The notes: a model not told the origin generated them from the sequence alone. A stretch of DNA of 64,000 bases from Novosphingobium barchaimii LL02 (GCF_001046635.1 NZ_KQ130457.1:247581-311580); one strand, 5' to 3'. Numbered from the stretch's first letter, positions 45,346 through 54,924 are shown. Numbers and translations are program-made.

Positions 45346-46083
45346 ATGAACGCAAGACTGGCAGGCCGACGCATCCTGATTACGGGCGCGGCTAGCGGCA
45401 TGGGCCGCGAGATCGCGCGCCTCTTCGCGGGGGAAGGGGCTCAGCTCGGGTTGCTGGACGTGAACGAGGCAAGCCTGAGCGCGGTGTCTTCAGAATTGGG
45501 TGCGTTTGGTCATGCTTGCGACGTCACCGACCGATCGCAGGTAAATCTCGTTGTCGCCGATGTCGCTCGGGCGATCGGCGGTCTCGATGGCGTGGTCAAC
45601 GCGGCGGGCATACTAGACATCGTGCCGTTCGCAGACCTTGATCCCGCCAGCTGGGACAGAATGCTCGCGGTCAATGTGACGGGGCCATTCAATATCCTGA
45701 AGGCGGCGCTGCCGTTTCTGCTGGCGGCGGAAGCGGCCACGATCGTCAACATCGCTTCGGTCAGCGCGCTGATGCCGATGCCCGGTACTACCGGCTATTC
45801 CGCCAGCAAGGCGGCACTATCGATGTTCACCAAGTCGCTGGCGCTTGATCTTGGTCCCGGCATTCGTGCCAACACGATCTGCCCCGGCGTCATCAAGACG
45901 CAGATGACGCGATATCTTTGGGAGAATCCCGAACATTCGGACCGGGCGGCCGATCGCGTAGCTTTGAAGCGCCTGGGCGAAGTGCAGGATGTTGCTCGCG
46001 CGGCGCTTTTCTTCACGACCGAGGACTCCGGCTTCACCACGGGCACACAGTTGCCCGTCGATGGCGGCTTTTCCTGGCGTTGA
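45346..46083 (+). CDS. Short-chain dehydrogenase/reductase (SDR)
   Basis: Classical SDR, 245 residues: TGAASGMGREI near 12-22, NAAGI near 83, catalytic Ser in IASVSALMP near 128 and YSASK near 143, and a C-terminal DGGFSW. I chose ATG 45346 with GAGAGGG upstream; the longer frame overlaps the oxygenase gene. It is 109 nt after the KshA-like gene and may be transcribed with it. Confidence 0.87.
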   Translation: MNARLAGRRILITGAASGMGREIARLFAGEGAQLGLLDVNEASLSAVSSELGAFGHACDVTDRSQVNLVVADVARAIGGLDGVVNAAGILDIVPFADLDPASWDRMLAVNVTGPFNILKAALPFLLAAEAATIVNIASVSALMPMPGTTGYSASKAALSMFTKSLALDLGPGIRANTICPGVIKTQMTRYLWENPEHSDRAADRVALKRLGEVQDVARAALFFTTEDSGFTTGTQLPVDGGFSWR

Positions 46084-46119
46084 AGGGCTCGCTGCCCGGC
46101 CGTCTGCCTGATGGGCAGA

Positions 46120-47787
46120 TCAGGTCGGTTCGGAAGCAGCGATTTCGCGCGCGCGCGCTCTCAGTACGTCTTTCTTGACCTTGCCCGAAGGCACTCTCGG
46201 CAGGTCGTCGACCACTACCACGTGCTCGGGGAATTTCTGGCGCGCGAGCCCTTCTGCATCGAGATAGCGACGAATTTCCGGCAGATCTATGGATTGTCCG
46301 GCTCGCGGAATGATGAAGGCACAGCCCTTTTCCCCCGTTGCGGCACTGGGCATCGCGACGATGGCGACTTCGGCGACCGCGGGATGGTTGAAGAGAAGGT
46401 CTTCGACCTCCTTGGGGCTGATGTTCTCGCCCGAGCGAATGATGATGTCCTTGCTTCGCCCCGTGATGACGATGTAGCGGCCGCCATCGGCCCCGTTCAC
46501 GATGCGGCCCAGGTCTCCCATCCGGAAGAACCCGTCGGCATCGAAATTCCCGTCGTTGTCGGCGGCGTGGGCATAGCCGAAGAACAGACCCGGCCCGCGG
46601 GCGATGATCTCGCCTTCCTCGCCATCTGGTAGCGGGCGCCCGCTGGCGCCGTCGACGACGATCAATTCAGCCGGATAAACGATAGCGCCGTCGGTATCGG
46701 CGCCAAGGTCGGCCTGTTCGCGTGTCTGGATACCAAGCGTGGCAGTGACCATCTCGGTCGAACCGTAGCAGCGGAAGAACAGGCATTCGGGGAAGGTCCG
46801 GGATGCCTTGCGGATAAGGTCGGGCGAAACCGTGGTGCCGCCGCAGAAGAACAGCCGCAGCGAAGCCAGCGCCTCCGGCCGTTCGCCGGCAGTGTCGAGC
46901 AACTGCTGCAGGAAGGGCGTGGCACCTCCGTTGACGGTGCATCGGTTGGTTTCGATGACCTGGATGCCTTCCGCCACCGTCCACACGTCCATGAGCACGC
47001 TGGCGGAGCCATGGATCCACGTCATGTCGAATGCCCACAACGCGCCGGTGATATGAGTGACCGGCGAGGGCATGAAGACCGTGTCTTCCGGGCCGATCGA
47101 CCAGGCCTCACCCATGGCGCGGGCGCGATGATCGTAGCTGTAGTGGGTATGCAGAACACCCTTTGGCTTGCCGGTGGTGCCCGAGGTGTACATCGCCATC
47201 ATCACCGCCGCGGGATCCACGGTCGGGAGTGTCGCCTCGTCGAGGGGTTGGAACGTCAGCGCTTCGTTCCAGGTCAGCGGACCGGCGCCGCGTACCACGA
47301 CGATGTCGCGTAATTCGGGAAGGACAGGGCGCAGGCCTTCCAGCATTGCGGCATGATCGTGGCGGCGGAACACGCCCGGGGTGAAGATCAGCTTGGAGCG
47401 ACAGTCCGCCAGAATGTAGGCAAGCTCCGATTCCCTATAGATCGGCGGAATCGGATTGATGACAAGCCCGGTCATTCGCGCCGCGAGCGCGATCACCGCT
47501 GTCTCCATCCAGTTGGGAAGTTGGAAGGAGACGACATCGCCGGGCTGCAGACCGCGCGACTGGAAGAAACCGGCGAGCCGCAGCGCCTGATCCCATGCCT
47601 CTCGCCGGGTCAGGCGACGATCGCCCTCGATCAGGAGGGTATGCTCGGGATCTTCGGCAAGCGACTGGCGCGCCGCATCGACAAGCGTCGTGTTCGTCCA
47701 GTGACCTTGCGTCAGATAACGCTGGGCCAATTCGTCGGACCAGCGGGTCTGAAAGCCGCTCGGGTCCGTTACCATCGACCAATTCAT
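46120..47787 (-). CDS. AMP-forming acyl-CoA synthetase
   Basis: ANL-superfamily acid-CoA ligase, 555 residues: MYTSGTTGKPKGVLHTHY near 200-217, RCYGSTEMVTAT near 343, FRMGDLGRIVNGADGG near 427, then GRSKDIIIRSGENISPKEVE, and a C-terminal PRVPSGKVKKDVLR with the catalytic Lys. Upstream purines are weak; ATG 47775 is an alternative. It lies 60 nt after the Gfo/Idh gene on the same strand, probably the end of the operon from 51072. No copy of the locus dyad within the gap. Confidence 0.9.
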   Translation of the reverse strand: MNWSMVTDPSGFQTRWSDELAQRYLTQGHWTNTTLVDAARQSLAEDPEHTLLIEGDRRLTRREAWDQALRLAGFFQSRGLQPGDVVSFQLPNWMETAVIALAARMTGLVINPIPPIYRESELAYILADCRSKLIFTPGVFRRHDHAAMLEGLRPVLPELRDIVVVRGAGPLTWNEALTFQPLDEATLPTVDPAAVMMAMYTSGTTGKPKGVLHTHYSYDHRARAMGEAWSIGPEDTVFMPSPVTHITGALWAFDMTWIHGSASVLMDVWTVAEGIQVIETNRCTVNGGATPFLQQLLDTAGERPEALASLRLFFCGGTTVSPDLIRKASRTFPECLFFRCYGSTEMVTATLGIQTREQADLGADTDGAIVYPAELIVVDGASGRPLPDGEEGEIIARGPGLFFGYAHAADNDGNFDADGFFRMGDLGRIVNGADGGRYIVITGRSKDIIIRSGENISPKEVEDLLFNHPAVAEVAIVAMPSAATGEKGCAFIIPRAGQSIDLPEIRRYLDAEGLARQKFPEHVVVVDDLPRVPSGKVKKDVLRARAREIAASEPT

Positions 47788-47847
47788 GCGAAATACCGGG
47801 CGTTCATAGATCTGCGGATATCCATGCTATTTTGTCGCATTCGTACA

Positions 47848-48918
47848 TCAATCTGCCAGCGCCACGGTCCGCCCCTCGTCGGATGCGGTTTCTATCGCAT
47901 CCAGTAGACGGGTTAGTCGGACCGCCTTGTCGAAATCAGGAACTGTGCGGGTTCCGTCACGTATGTCGTTTTCAAACTGGGACCACAACTGCGCTACGTT
48001 TATCGCGGCACCGTCAAGACCCCCGACAGCCGGGAGCGGCTGGTCCTGTGCGGTCTTGGAGCACACAACCTGCAGTTCCGCGCACTGGTAGCCACCCGGG
48101 TGGTAACCCTGAATTTCAAGGGTACCGTCCACACCGCGCAGTTCGAACCGCAACGGGATAGGTTGGCCTCCCACGATCTCGATGCTCGATACGCAGCCCG
48201 ATTCATGCTTCGCCGTCAGCAGCATGTGATCGGCGCACGAGCGCCGAACCCGTTCACCGGTCCCCGCGATTTCCACCGTATCGAGCAGGATCGAATTGCG
48301 GGCCGAAATCTCGACACAAGCGCCGACGACGGCTTCGGCGGCGGCGAGGGTATGTCCGCCCGCGATCGTTCCCAGTGTCGCCCCGTTGCTGCGATCCTGC
48401 AGGTAGGCATAATGCGGCGGGGCAGTCGTGCCCCAGCCTGCGGTGGACGAAACCACACGCAAGGCGAGCGGACGCCCTACCGCGCCGTCGCGAACGAGCG
48501 CGGCAGCATGGCGTACGGCCACCGAATTGGCCCCCTGCAGCCCGACCGCCACATGCAGACCCGAGCGACGCGCTGCGTCAGCCATTTCCCGCGCCTCGGC
48601 GAGATTGCGCCCCAGCGGCCATTCGCAATAGACGTGCTTGCCCGCTTCAAGCGCTGCCAGCACGATGGCGCGATGCTCCGGGACCTTTACCGTTACCGCG
48701 ACGACATCGACGTCAGGATCGCGGACCATGCTGAGGGTGTCGCCGTAAGCCCTGGATGCACCGAATGCTTCGGCTGCGGCATCGGCAATGTCCTGATTTC
48801 GGGCAGACACGGCGACCAGTTCGATCGCCGGGATGCCGGCGAGGGCGGGGATATGGGTGTCGCGAGCCCAACCGCGTTCGGGATTGGCGCCTGCGATCGC
48901 AAGTCTGAGCGGACGCAT
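47848..48918 (-). CDS. Gfo/Idh/MocA-family oxidoreductase
   Basis: NAD(P)-dependent oxidoreductase of 356 residues. The Rossmann N-terminus RPLRLAIAGANPERGWARDT, the family's VYCEWPLGRNLAEA (EKP-like motif replaced by EWPL) near 103 and the C-terminal alpha/beta domain are visible. Members act on sugars or cyclitols or other hydroxylated rings; the Lys of the usual EKP is absent, which may alter or abolish catalysis. ATG 48918 is two bases after the upstream ACAD stop, so the gene belongs to that operon. Confidence 0.82.
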   Translation of the reverse strand: MRPLRLAIAGANPERGWARDTHIPALAGIPAIELVAVSARNQDIADAAAEAFGASRAYGDTLSMVRDPDVDVVAVTVKVPEHRAIVLAALEAGKHVYCEWPLGRNLAEAREMADAARRSGLHVAVGLQGANSVAVRHAAALVRDGAVGRPLALRVVSSTAGWGTTAPPHYAYLQDRSNGATLGTIAGGHTLAAAEAVVGACVEISARNSILLDTVEIAGTGERVRRSCADHMLLTAKHESGCVSSIEIVGGQPIPLRFELRGVDGTLEIQGYHPGGYQCAELQVVCSKTAQDQPLPAVGGLDGAAINVAQLWSQFENDIRDGTRTVPDFDKAVRLTRLLDAIETASDEGRTVALAD

Positions 48919-48920
48919 CT

Positions 48921-50099
48921 TCAACGACCTTTCGGCAGGCCGAGCACGCGGTCGGCCGTGATCTCGCGCTGGATCTCGTTTGTTCCGCCGGAAATGCTGA
49001 ACACCCAGCTCCACAGATAGTCGTAGGTCCAGGGGTGGGCTGCGCGATCCCCGTTGAACTCGAGAAAATCCCAACCCATGATTTCACCGACCACTTCGCT
49101 CAGGGCCTTGTGGGTCGAGGTGACCATCAGTTTCATCATCGAACCCTTCGGGCCGGGTTCACCGGTGCGGTCGGTTTCCGCGATGTCGGCCAGGGTCATG
49201 GAGCGGATCGCAATCGTATCCGCCTTGATCGATGCGAGACGCTGCGCGATGCTCCCGCATTCGATGGCACGCTGCCCATTTTCGAGCAGCGTGTTTTCCG
49301 CCAGTTCGATCGCGCGGCAGACCCGCTCGTACAGTTCCAGCTGATCACCGATGAAGCCGAGACCGCGCTCGAACGACAGGGTCGCCAATGCGGTGGACCA
49401 GCCCTTGTCCACTTCGCCCACGACATTGCTGAGCGGTATGCGGACGTCGTCGTAGAACACCATGTTCACATGGTCGTCCTGCATCATCGTGCGGATCGGC
49501 TTGATCTCGATCCCCGGCGTCGTCATGTCGCAGATGATCCAGGTCAGCCCCTTGTGTCGTTCCGAATCCGGACCGGTGCGGATGAGCAGTTCCTGGAAGT
49601 CCGCGTGCTGCGCGTCGGTGGTCCACATCTTGGCGCCGTTGACCACAATGGAATCGCCGTCGATGACGCCTCGAGCCTTGAGCGCAGCCAGATCCGAACC
49701 GGCGTTGGGTTCGGAAAATCCCTGGCACCACAAGGCATCGCCATTGAGGATGCGTGGAAGGTGAAACGCCTTCTGCTCGGTGGTCCCGCGCGCGATCAGG
49801 GTCGGCCCGGCATGCATGAGCGCGACGTACATGGTGTTTATGTGATGGGGAGCATTCGCCCGCGCCAGTTCCTCGTACCAGATGACCTGCTGTAGCCCGG
49901 AAAGGCCGAGGCCGCCGAACTCCTGCGGCCAGGCGATACCCGCCCAACCGTGGTCGAACAGCTTTCGCTGCCAGTCCCTGTCGAACTGTGCGGCCGCCGG
50001 ACCATGCGCGGGCCGGGGCGCGTCAGGTACGTTGGCGGTCAACCACGCCCGCGCCCGAGCGCGAAATTCACGGTCGGCCTCGGAATAATGCAGATCCAT
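48921..50099 (-). CDS. Acyl-CoA dehydrogenase, long-subunit type
   Basis: The 392-residue ACAD (MDLHYSEADREFRARARAWL; QGFSEPNAGSDLAALKA near 130; C-terminal GGTNEIQREITADRVLGLP). Its ATG is one base after the upstream short-subunit ACAD stop. The two are probably one heterotetrameric dehydrogenase of the kind seen in steroid side-chain catabolism. The IMHPH-like variant HHINTMYVALMHAGP near 90 fits the family's tetramer interface. Confidence 0.88.
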   Translation of the reverse strand: MDLHYSEADREFRARARAWLTANVPDAPRPAHGPAAAQFDRDWQRKLFDHGWAGIAWPQEFGGLGLSGLQQVIWYEELARANAPHHINTMYVALMHAGPTLIARGTTEQKAFHLPRILNGDALWCQGFSEPNAGSDLAALKARGVIDGDSIVVNGAKMWTTDAQHADFQELLIRTGPDSERHKGLTWIICDMTTPGIEIKPIRTMMQDDHVNMVFYDDVRIPLSNVVGEVDKGWSTALATLSFERGLGFIGDQLELYERVCRAIELAENTLLENGQRAIECGSIAQRLASIKADTIAIRSMTLADIAETDRTGEPGPKGSMMKLMVTSTHKALSEVVGEIMGWDFLEFNGDRAAHPWTYDYLWSWVFSISGGTNEIQREITADRVLGLPKGR

Positions 50100-50100
50100 G

Positions 50101-51072
50101 TCAGTTTTCCAGGTGTGCGTCTAACAGGCGGGACAGGAGGCTCCGCTTCGATCCGAAAATGCGCGACAACACCATCGAGTGCTTGAGCAGCAGATGGGCA
50201 TCGTGTTCGTCGGTGATGCCTATGCCGCCGTGAAGCTGGATGTTGGTGTCCGCATTGCTGAGACCGGCGACATTGGCGAGGTGCTTTGCCGCATTGACGT
50301 GCATCTCGGCATCCGAGCGTCGTTCCTTGGTGGCGGTCGCCGCATACCAAAGTTCAGAGCGCGCCGCCTCCAGGCGAACCGCCATATCGGCGCACGGGTG
50401 CCGCACCGCCTGCCAGGATCCGATTTTACGGCCGAAGGTTTCGCGCACCTTGGCATAATCTACTGCCTGATCGAGCGCGGCTTCGGCTATGCCGATCAGC
50501 ATGGCGGCCGTACCCAATTGTCCCAGGCGCCAGATATCAGGGCCATCGAGCGTTTCGAGAGGGGCGGGCAGTTCTGCCACCATCCGCATCGAGTTCGCCG
50601 GGTCAAGAGCGCAGCGGGACGATGACGGCACACCCTCAAGCACGTAGATGGCCGAGGCAGTCTCGGTCACGAGCAACCCGAAGCGGGCGTCGGGAGAACC
50701 GAAGATGCGGTAATCGCCGCCGTCCGCGACCATCAGGCCGACGCCGACTTCGCCGCCAGCAATGGATGCGCGCAGCGCCGGATCCATGACGGTGTTTGCC
50801 GCGAGGCATTGTGCCAGCAGATCCAGCGGCGCGCACTGGCGTCCGGCTTCGCGGAAAAACAGCACGTGCTCCACGGCCGACAACCCGCTGCCGCCTGAAC
50901 TTTCCGCTACGGAAAGTGCAAACCAACCCATCTCGCCAAGTGCCTGGCGCAGCGGCGCGCCCAGGTCGGCCGCCGCCGAGGTGTGCAAGCGGCTGATCGA
51001 CATGGCATCGGACAGAAAATCCGCCGCCGCGTCGATGATCGCGAGTTCGTCCCCATCAGGTGCGAGATACAT
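50101..51072 (-). CDS. Acyl-CoA dehydrogenase, short-subunit type
   Basis: Short ACAD of 323 residues (MYLAPDGDELAIIDAAADFL; C-terminal LHGGIGITDEHDAHLLLKHS). It is well below the usual 370-400, as in the other short partners of the window. AAGGAAAG precedes the ATG at 51072. First gene of the minus operon to 46120; a dyad copy (51172-51193) lies 100 nt upstream. Confidence 0.87.
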   Translation of the reverse strand: MYLAPDGDELAIIDAAADFLSDAMSISRLHTSAAADLGAPLRQALGEMGWFALSVAESSGGSGLSAVEHVLFFREAGRQCAPLDLLAQCLAANTVMDPALRASIAGGEVGVGLMVADGGDYRIFGSPDARFGLLVTETASAIYVLEGVPSSSRCALDPANSMRMVAELPAPLETLDGPDIWRLGQLGTAAMLIGIAEAALDQAVDYAKVRETFGRKIGSWQAVRHPCADMAVRLEAARSELWYAATATKERRSDAEMHVNAAKHLANVAGLSNADTNIQLHGGIGITDEHDAHLLLKHSMVLSRIFGSKRSLLSRLLDAHLEN

Positions 51073-51171
51073 CTTCTTTCCTTCTTCCAATCTCGCTGGA
51101 TCGCTGCCGAAAGAATGATTCTTTGGACGAGCATTTTCTCCCGAACAAGGTTGATAGGGAAGGGCTAAGAA

Positions 51172-51193
51172 ATTGCAACAACCTTGTGCCATT
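51172..51193. promoter_or_regulatory. Operator-like dyad, site 10
   Basis: ATTGCA-N10-GCCATT, two mismatches, between the SMP-30 gene end and the ACAD operon start at 51072 (-). Confidence 0.35.
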
Positions 51194-51233
51194 TCACTGT
51201 TTGCGCAGGCGTGAAACCGCAGTGGCGCAGCGT

Positions 51234-52112
51234 TCAGCCGTGCACGCGAGGTTCGGAAATCCCGATCTCGCCCGGTACGAGGGCATAAACGCCGCCGTTC
51301 TCGGCGCTGGCAGAGATGTTCGTCGGCATCGCCATTTTGGTGGATGTCACGAAAAGGGTTCCAAGGTCGGCTCCTCCGAAGCATGGCTTGGTCGGATTGG
51401 AAAAGGGCAGGGGGATGATCCGATCCAGGGTCCCGTCGGGCAAGTAGCGCCTCAGCGCCCCTGCGCTGACGTTGGCGAGCCAGTAAGCGCCTTGTGCATC
51501 CACGGTTGCGCCGTCCACAAAGCCTTCCCCCTGGCCAAGCGACAGAAACGGCCGAGCCCCGGAGATTGCGCCGGTCGCAGGATCGAGGTCATAGGCGTCG
51601 ACCCGCCTTGTCGGTGAATCGGACAGGTATATGGTCCGCCCGTCGGGACTGAAGGCAAGGGCATTGGCGACGCTGATGCCTTCGATCACCGGGGTCAGCA
51701 GGTCGCCGTCGAGACGGAACCAGCACCCGCCGCGCGCATTGCGATCTGCCGGAAAATGCTGATCGAAGGACCCCACCCAAAAGCGCCCCTGCCGATCGCA
51801 CCGGCATTCGTGGAGCGGCACGTGACCGGGCAACGGCGACCGTGCGCGCAGGATCAGCGCTCCGTTGGCCGGATCGAAGTCATATACGCCGTCGGCGAGT
51901 GCAAGCAGCAACCGACCTTCGGCGGCCAGAACAAAGCCGCCGATGCGCTGGGACATGGCCCAGTGCCGGCGCTCGTCTGTTGCGGGATCCCAGCGATGAA
52001 GTTCAGCAGGGTGTTCGCAATTGACCCACCAAAGAACCTGCGCAATGTCGCACCAGACCGGCGTTTCGCCGAGATGATTGTCGGCATCCACAGCCAGACG
52101 AACGTCATTCAT
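51234..52112 (-). CDS. SMP-30/gluconolactonase/LRE family lactonase
   Basis: Six-bladed beta-propeller lactonase of 292 residues. Candidate metal ligands are the Glu in LGETPVW near 15, Asn in ISVANALAFSPDG near 148 and Asp in GFVDGATVDAQGAYW near 197. Members hydrolyse lactones, which fits lactones made by the two BVMOs; this is inference. GAGGAGGA precedes the ATG. It is 66 nt after the NTF2-like gene, on the same strand. Confidence 0.87.
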   Translation of the reverse strand: MNDVRLAVDADNHLGETPVWCDIAQVLWWVNCEHPAELHRWDPATDERRHWAMSQRIGGFVLAAEGRLLLALADGVYDFDPANGALILRARSPLPGHVPLHECRCDRQGRFWVGSFDQHFPADRNARGGCWFRLDGDLLTPVIEGISVANALAFSPDGRTIYLSDSPTRRVDAYDLDPATGAISGARPFLSLGQGEGFVDGATVDAQGAYWLANVSAGALRRYLPDGTLDRIIPLPFSNPTKPCFGGADLGTLFVTSTKMAMPTNISASAENGGVYALVPGEIGISEPRVHG

Positions 52113-52178
52113 GCTCTTCCTCCTCGACCAGTATTGCGCGGAGATACGAATGAAGCTGTTATCGCCGCGTGGCTTTTC

Positions 52179-52562
52179 CTAGGCCTGGATGACAGGTGTC
52201 GATTGAAAAACGACAAGTTGCCATGTGCCCGATTGCGCGCTCCAAACCTCGCATACCCGATTGTCGAGATGCTTCTCCGTCCCGTCTACCCGGACGTTGG
52301 TCGCCATGCGGCCGGTCAGGACCGCAGCGTCCTTGCCCAGTTCGGTGACGACTTCCTCGGTCCACGAGATGCTTACGTAAGCGATGCGCCCGGCGGCCAT
52401 CTTCGTCAGGTACGCGGGCTTGTCGTCCACCGCGCCCGTCGCGTGATGGAACCGCAAGCGCGTGTCCAGCAGTTGCTCCAGCATCCTTGTGTCATTGGAT
52501 AACATGGCGGCGCAGCGCCTCTGTTCCATCTCCAGAATCGCCGGGCGGATATCGACGGACAT
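52179..52562 (-). CDS. SnoaL/NTF2-like (ketosteroid-isomerase-fold) protein
   Basis: The 127-residue cone-shaped alpha/beta protein of the NTF2-like superfamily (ILEMEQRRCAAMLSNDTRML, then LLDTRLRFHHATG, and the C-terminal WQLVVFQST). The family includes ketosteroid isomerase, SnoaL cyclases and dehydratases; catalytic residues cannot be assigned here. I chose ATG 52562, after GGAGAGGAA. It is divergent from an SDR gene; a weak copy of the dyad (52685-52706, three mismatches) lies in the gap. Confidence 0.75.
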   Translation of the reverse strand: MSVDIRPAILEMEQRRCAAMLSNDTRMLEQLLDTRLRFHHATGAVDDKPAYLTKMAAGRIAYVSISWTEEVVTELGKDAAVLTGRMATNVRVDGTEKHLDNRVCEVWSAQSGTWQLVVFQSTPVIQA

Positions 52563-52768
52563 GCCTATGTTCCTCTCCAGTTCGACAGACGCGCATGTCG
52601 CGCGGCTTTTTTGTGCGCGGTGATTTTTCCTTCGAATCGCGCGCCGTGGTTCGTCTTGTGCACAGCCCGGGAATTTGCGCAATAAAAGGAATGCACCTTG
52701 GGCATTGACTAAATACGCTGTATCGACAAGCGCGAAGTGTGAGAGGAAGCTCGCCCCAAGGAGGCACG

Positions 52769-53542
52769 ATGTCCAGGTTTGAAGGAAAGGTCGCCATCGT
52801 TACTGGCGGCGCGAACGGGATCGGCGAGGCGACTGCGTCCCGCTTTCTCGCAGAAGGCGCGACAGTTGTGATCGCGGATCTCAGCCCGCCCGCACGGCAG
52901 GACAGCGCTGCGACTTACATCGCCACCGATATGACCAGCGCGGAGCAGGTTGCCGCACTCGTCGACGCCACGACCGAGGCTTTCGGGAGGATCGATATCC
53001 TCGTCAACAATGCCGGTATCGGGGCGCTCGCGGAAACGCCGGACATGCCGGAAGAATTGTGGGATCGCGTATTCGCGGTCAATACCCGGGCGATCTTCCT
53101 GGCGTGCAAGTTCGCCATCCCGGTCATGCGGCGACACGGCGGGGCCATCGTAAACGTCGCGTCGATTTCAGGACTTGCAGGCGATTATGCGATGGGCGCC
53201 TACAATGCGTCGAAAGGCGCCGTGATCAATTATACGCGCTCACTTGCCATGGACTGCGCGCGCGATGGAATCAGGGTGAACGGTCTATGCCCCGGGCTTG
53301 TCGAAACTGCTATGACCGCCCAGACCGTCGCACGGGAGGAGGACAAGGAAGCGTGGCTTTCCTCCATTCCCCTCGGCCGGATGGCAAGGCCGGACGAGAT
53401 GGCGAGCGTGATTGCTTTTCTGGCTTCGGATGATGCATCGTACATGACCGGATCGATCCTGGCGGCGGACGGGGGGATCACCTCCCACACCGGCCAGCCC
53501 AATGTCCCGCACCGGCGCAAGCTGCGGGAACAGGCGCGCTAG
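52769..53542 (+). CDS. Short-chain dehydrogenase/reductase (SDR)
   Basis: Classical SDR of 257 residues: TGGANGIGEAT near 12-22, NNAGI near 83, catalytic Ser in ASISGLAG near 134 and YNASK near 148, C-terminal ADGGIT. AAGGAGG precedes the ATG at 52769. First of three plus-strand genes with an esterase and an NTF2-like protein, so it could act on the same intermediate before or after ester hydrolysis. Confidence 0.88.
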   Translation: MSRFEGKVAIVTGGANGIGEATASRFLAEGATVVIADLSPPARQDSAATYIATDMTSAEQVAALVDATTEAFGRIDILVNNAGIGALAETPDMPEELWDRVFAVNTRAIFLACKFAIPVMRRHGGAIVNVASISGLAGDYAMGAYNASKGAVINYTRSLAMDCARDGIRVNGLCPGLVETAMTAQTVAREEDKEAWLSSIPLGRMARPDEMASVIAFLASDDASYMTGSILAADGGITSHTGQPNVPHRRKLREQAR

Positions 53543-53555
53543 GGGGAGGCGTTTG

Positions 53556-54518
53556 ATGCGATTGCATCCTTATCATCAGGCGATCATCGACGCGAACGAG
53601 GCTGCGGGGCGACCGTATTTTCATCAGCTCCAGCCACAGGACGCGCGCTCGCTTCTGAAAGCTACCATCGCCGCTGCGCCTCCGCCCGGGGACTTGCCGG
53701 AAATGGCCAGGGTGGAAGACACAAGTATTGACGGGCCGAATGGCGCCATACCGGTGCGGCTGTATACGCCCTCGAACGCATCTGCGGGAACCTGCGTTTA
53801 TTTCCACAGCGGCGGCTGGGTCATCGGCGATCTCGATCAGGCCGACGCGACGTGTCGGCGGCTTGCCGGGTCGTCAGGGTGCACGATCGTCAGCGTAGAT
53901 TATCGGCTCGCTCCGGAATATGCCTATCCGGCTCCGCTGGAGGATTGCTGGGCGGCGTTGCAGTGGGCCTCGACGGCCTTTTGCGGGCCTCTTCTGATCG
54001 CGGGTGAAAGTGCGGGAGGCAACCTTGCCGCGGCGTGCGCCATTCGCGCGCGGGACAGGGGCGGCCCGGCGATTTCGGGCCAACTGCTTGCCTATCCCGT
54101 CACCGATCATGATTTCGAAACTGAATCGTACCGGACGGTGGGCGCCAGAAACTGGCTCTTGTCCACCGCTGACATGCGATGGTTCTGGGACCACTACTGT
54201 CCCGGCGGAATTGACCGCCGCCAGCCTGAGATTTCACCGCTGCATGTCCCTGCCACGGCCGGATTGCCTCCGGCTTTCGTCCTGATCGGGGAACTTGACC
54301 CCCTGCGAGACGAGGGAATCGCCTACGCCCGGCGGCTCGCGACCGGAGGCGTGAGCGTCGTCCTTCGCTGCGACGCGTCGATGGTACACGGCTATCTGGC
54401 GGCCGCTGCCGCGGTGCCTTGCGCACGCGAGGCAATCGAAGATGTCAGTCGCTGGATGCGGCTACGTATCGGAACCGAAGGTAACCCTGGATCGAATGGT
54501 ATTGCTGATGACAAGTGA
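53556..54518 (+). CDS. Alpha/beta hydrolase, HSL/family IV esterase
   Basis: Esterase of 320 residues. Oxyanion-hole HSGGW near 92 (a variant of HGGGW), YRLAPEYAYPAPLED, nucleophile GESAGGN near 152, acid in GELDPLRDEG near 250 and His in DASMVHGYL near 280. AGGGGGAGG precedes ATG 53556. The Gly-to-Ser change at the second position is tolerated in some members. It probably hydrolyses an ester or lactone of the pathway. The NTF2-like gene overlaps its end. Confidence 0.88.
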   Translation: MRLHPYHQAIIDANEAAGRPYFHQLQPQDARSLLKATIAAAPPPGDLPEMARVEDTSIDGPNGAIPVRLYTPSNASAGTCVYFHSGGWVIGDLDQADATCRRLAGSSGCTIVSVDYRLAPEYAYPAPLEDCWAALQWASTAFCGPLLIAGESAGGNLAAACAIRARDRGGPAISGQLLAYPVTDHDFETESYRTVGARNWLLSTADMRWFWDHYCPGGIDRRQPEISPLHVPATAGLPPAFVLIGELDPLRDEGIAYARRLATGGVSVVLRCDASMVHGYLAAAAAVPCAREAIEDVSRWMRLRIGTEGNPGSNGIADDK

Positions 54519-54906
54519 CGGACAGGTCGTTGACCGATTTTTCGAAGGGTTGAGCTCTGGCGATCTCGATGCCGTGCTGGCATGTCTCACGCCCGATGCT
54601 CGTATTTGGCATTGCTTCGACGGCGTGGCGCAGGACAGGTCCGAGGCGCGTCAGGCTTGGCAATCGCTGATCGACAATTTTCCGATACGGATATTTGTTG
54701 ATGTCCGAAGGGAAAGAACTTCGAGCGGATTCGTTCAGCAGCACATGATGATGGGCACCACCAAGGACGGCGTGAATGCCGCCTGGGCGATCTGCGCGAT
54801 GATCCGGATCGAAGGCCAGCTGATCAGCCGTATCGACGAATACATCGACCGCGCGGGAAAGTTCGACCTCGCCGTGAACGGCGAGGCTCGAACGCCAGGG
54901 CTGTGA
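54496..54906 (+). CDS. SnoaL/NTF2-like protein
   Basis: About 136 residues of the NTF2-like fold (VVDRFFEGLSSGDLDAVLAC, LTPDARIWHCFDG near 35; C-terminal ISRIDEYIDRAGKFD). It resembles limonene-epoxide-hydrolase/SnoaL-like proteins in size. The start may be ATG 54496 or 54508; both overlap the esterase gene, so it is translationally coupled. The function is unknown; isomerase, dehydratase or cyclase roles are possible for the fold. Confidence 0.75.
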   Translation: MVLLMTSDGQVVDRFFEGLSSGDLDAVLACLTPDARIWHCFDGVAQDRSEARQAWQSLIDNFPIRIFVDVRRERTSSGFVQQHMMMGTTKDGVNAAWAICAMIRIEGQLISRIDEYIDRAGKFDLAVNGEARTPGL

Positions 54907-54924
54907 TGCATCCTGCGATGGTTG

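Noticed and set aside
46103-46119. Small hairpin TCTGCC/GGCAGA between convergent SDR and CoA ligase genes
   Set aside because: Six-base stem without a T-tract; too weak to call a terminator.
52685-52706. Weak copy of the dyad between the NTF2-like and SDR genes (AAAGGA-N10-GGCATT)
   Set aside because: Three mismatches; at this level matches appear by chance, so it is not listed as a site.
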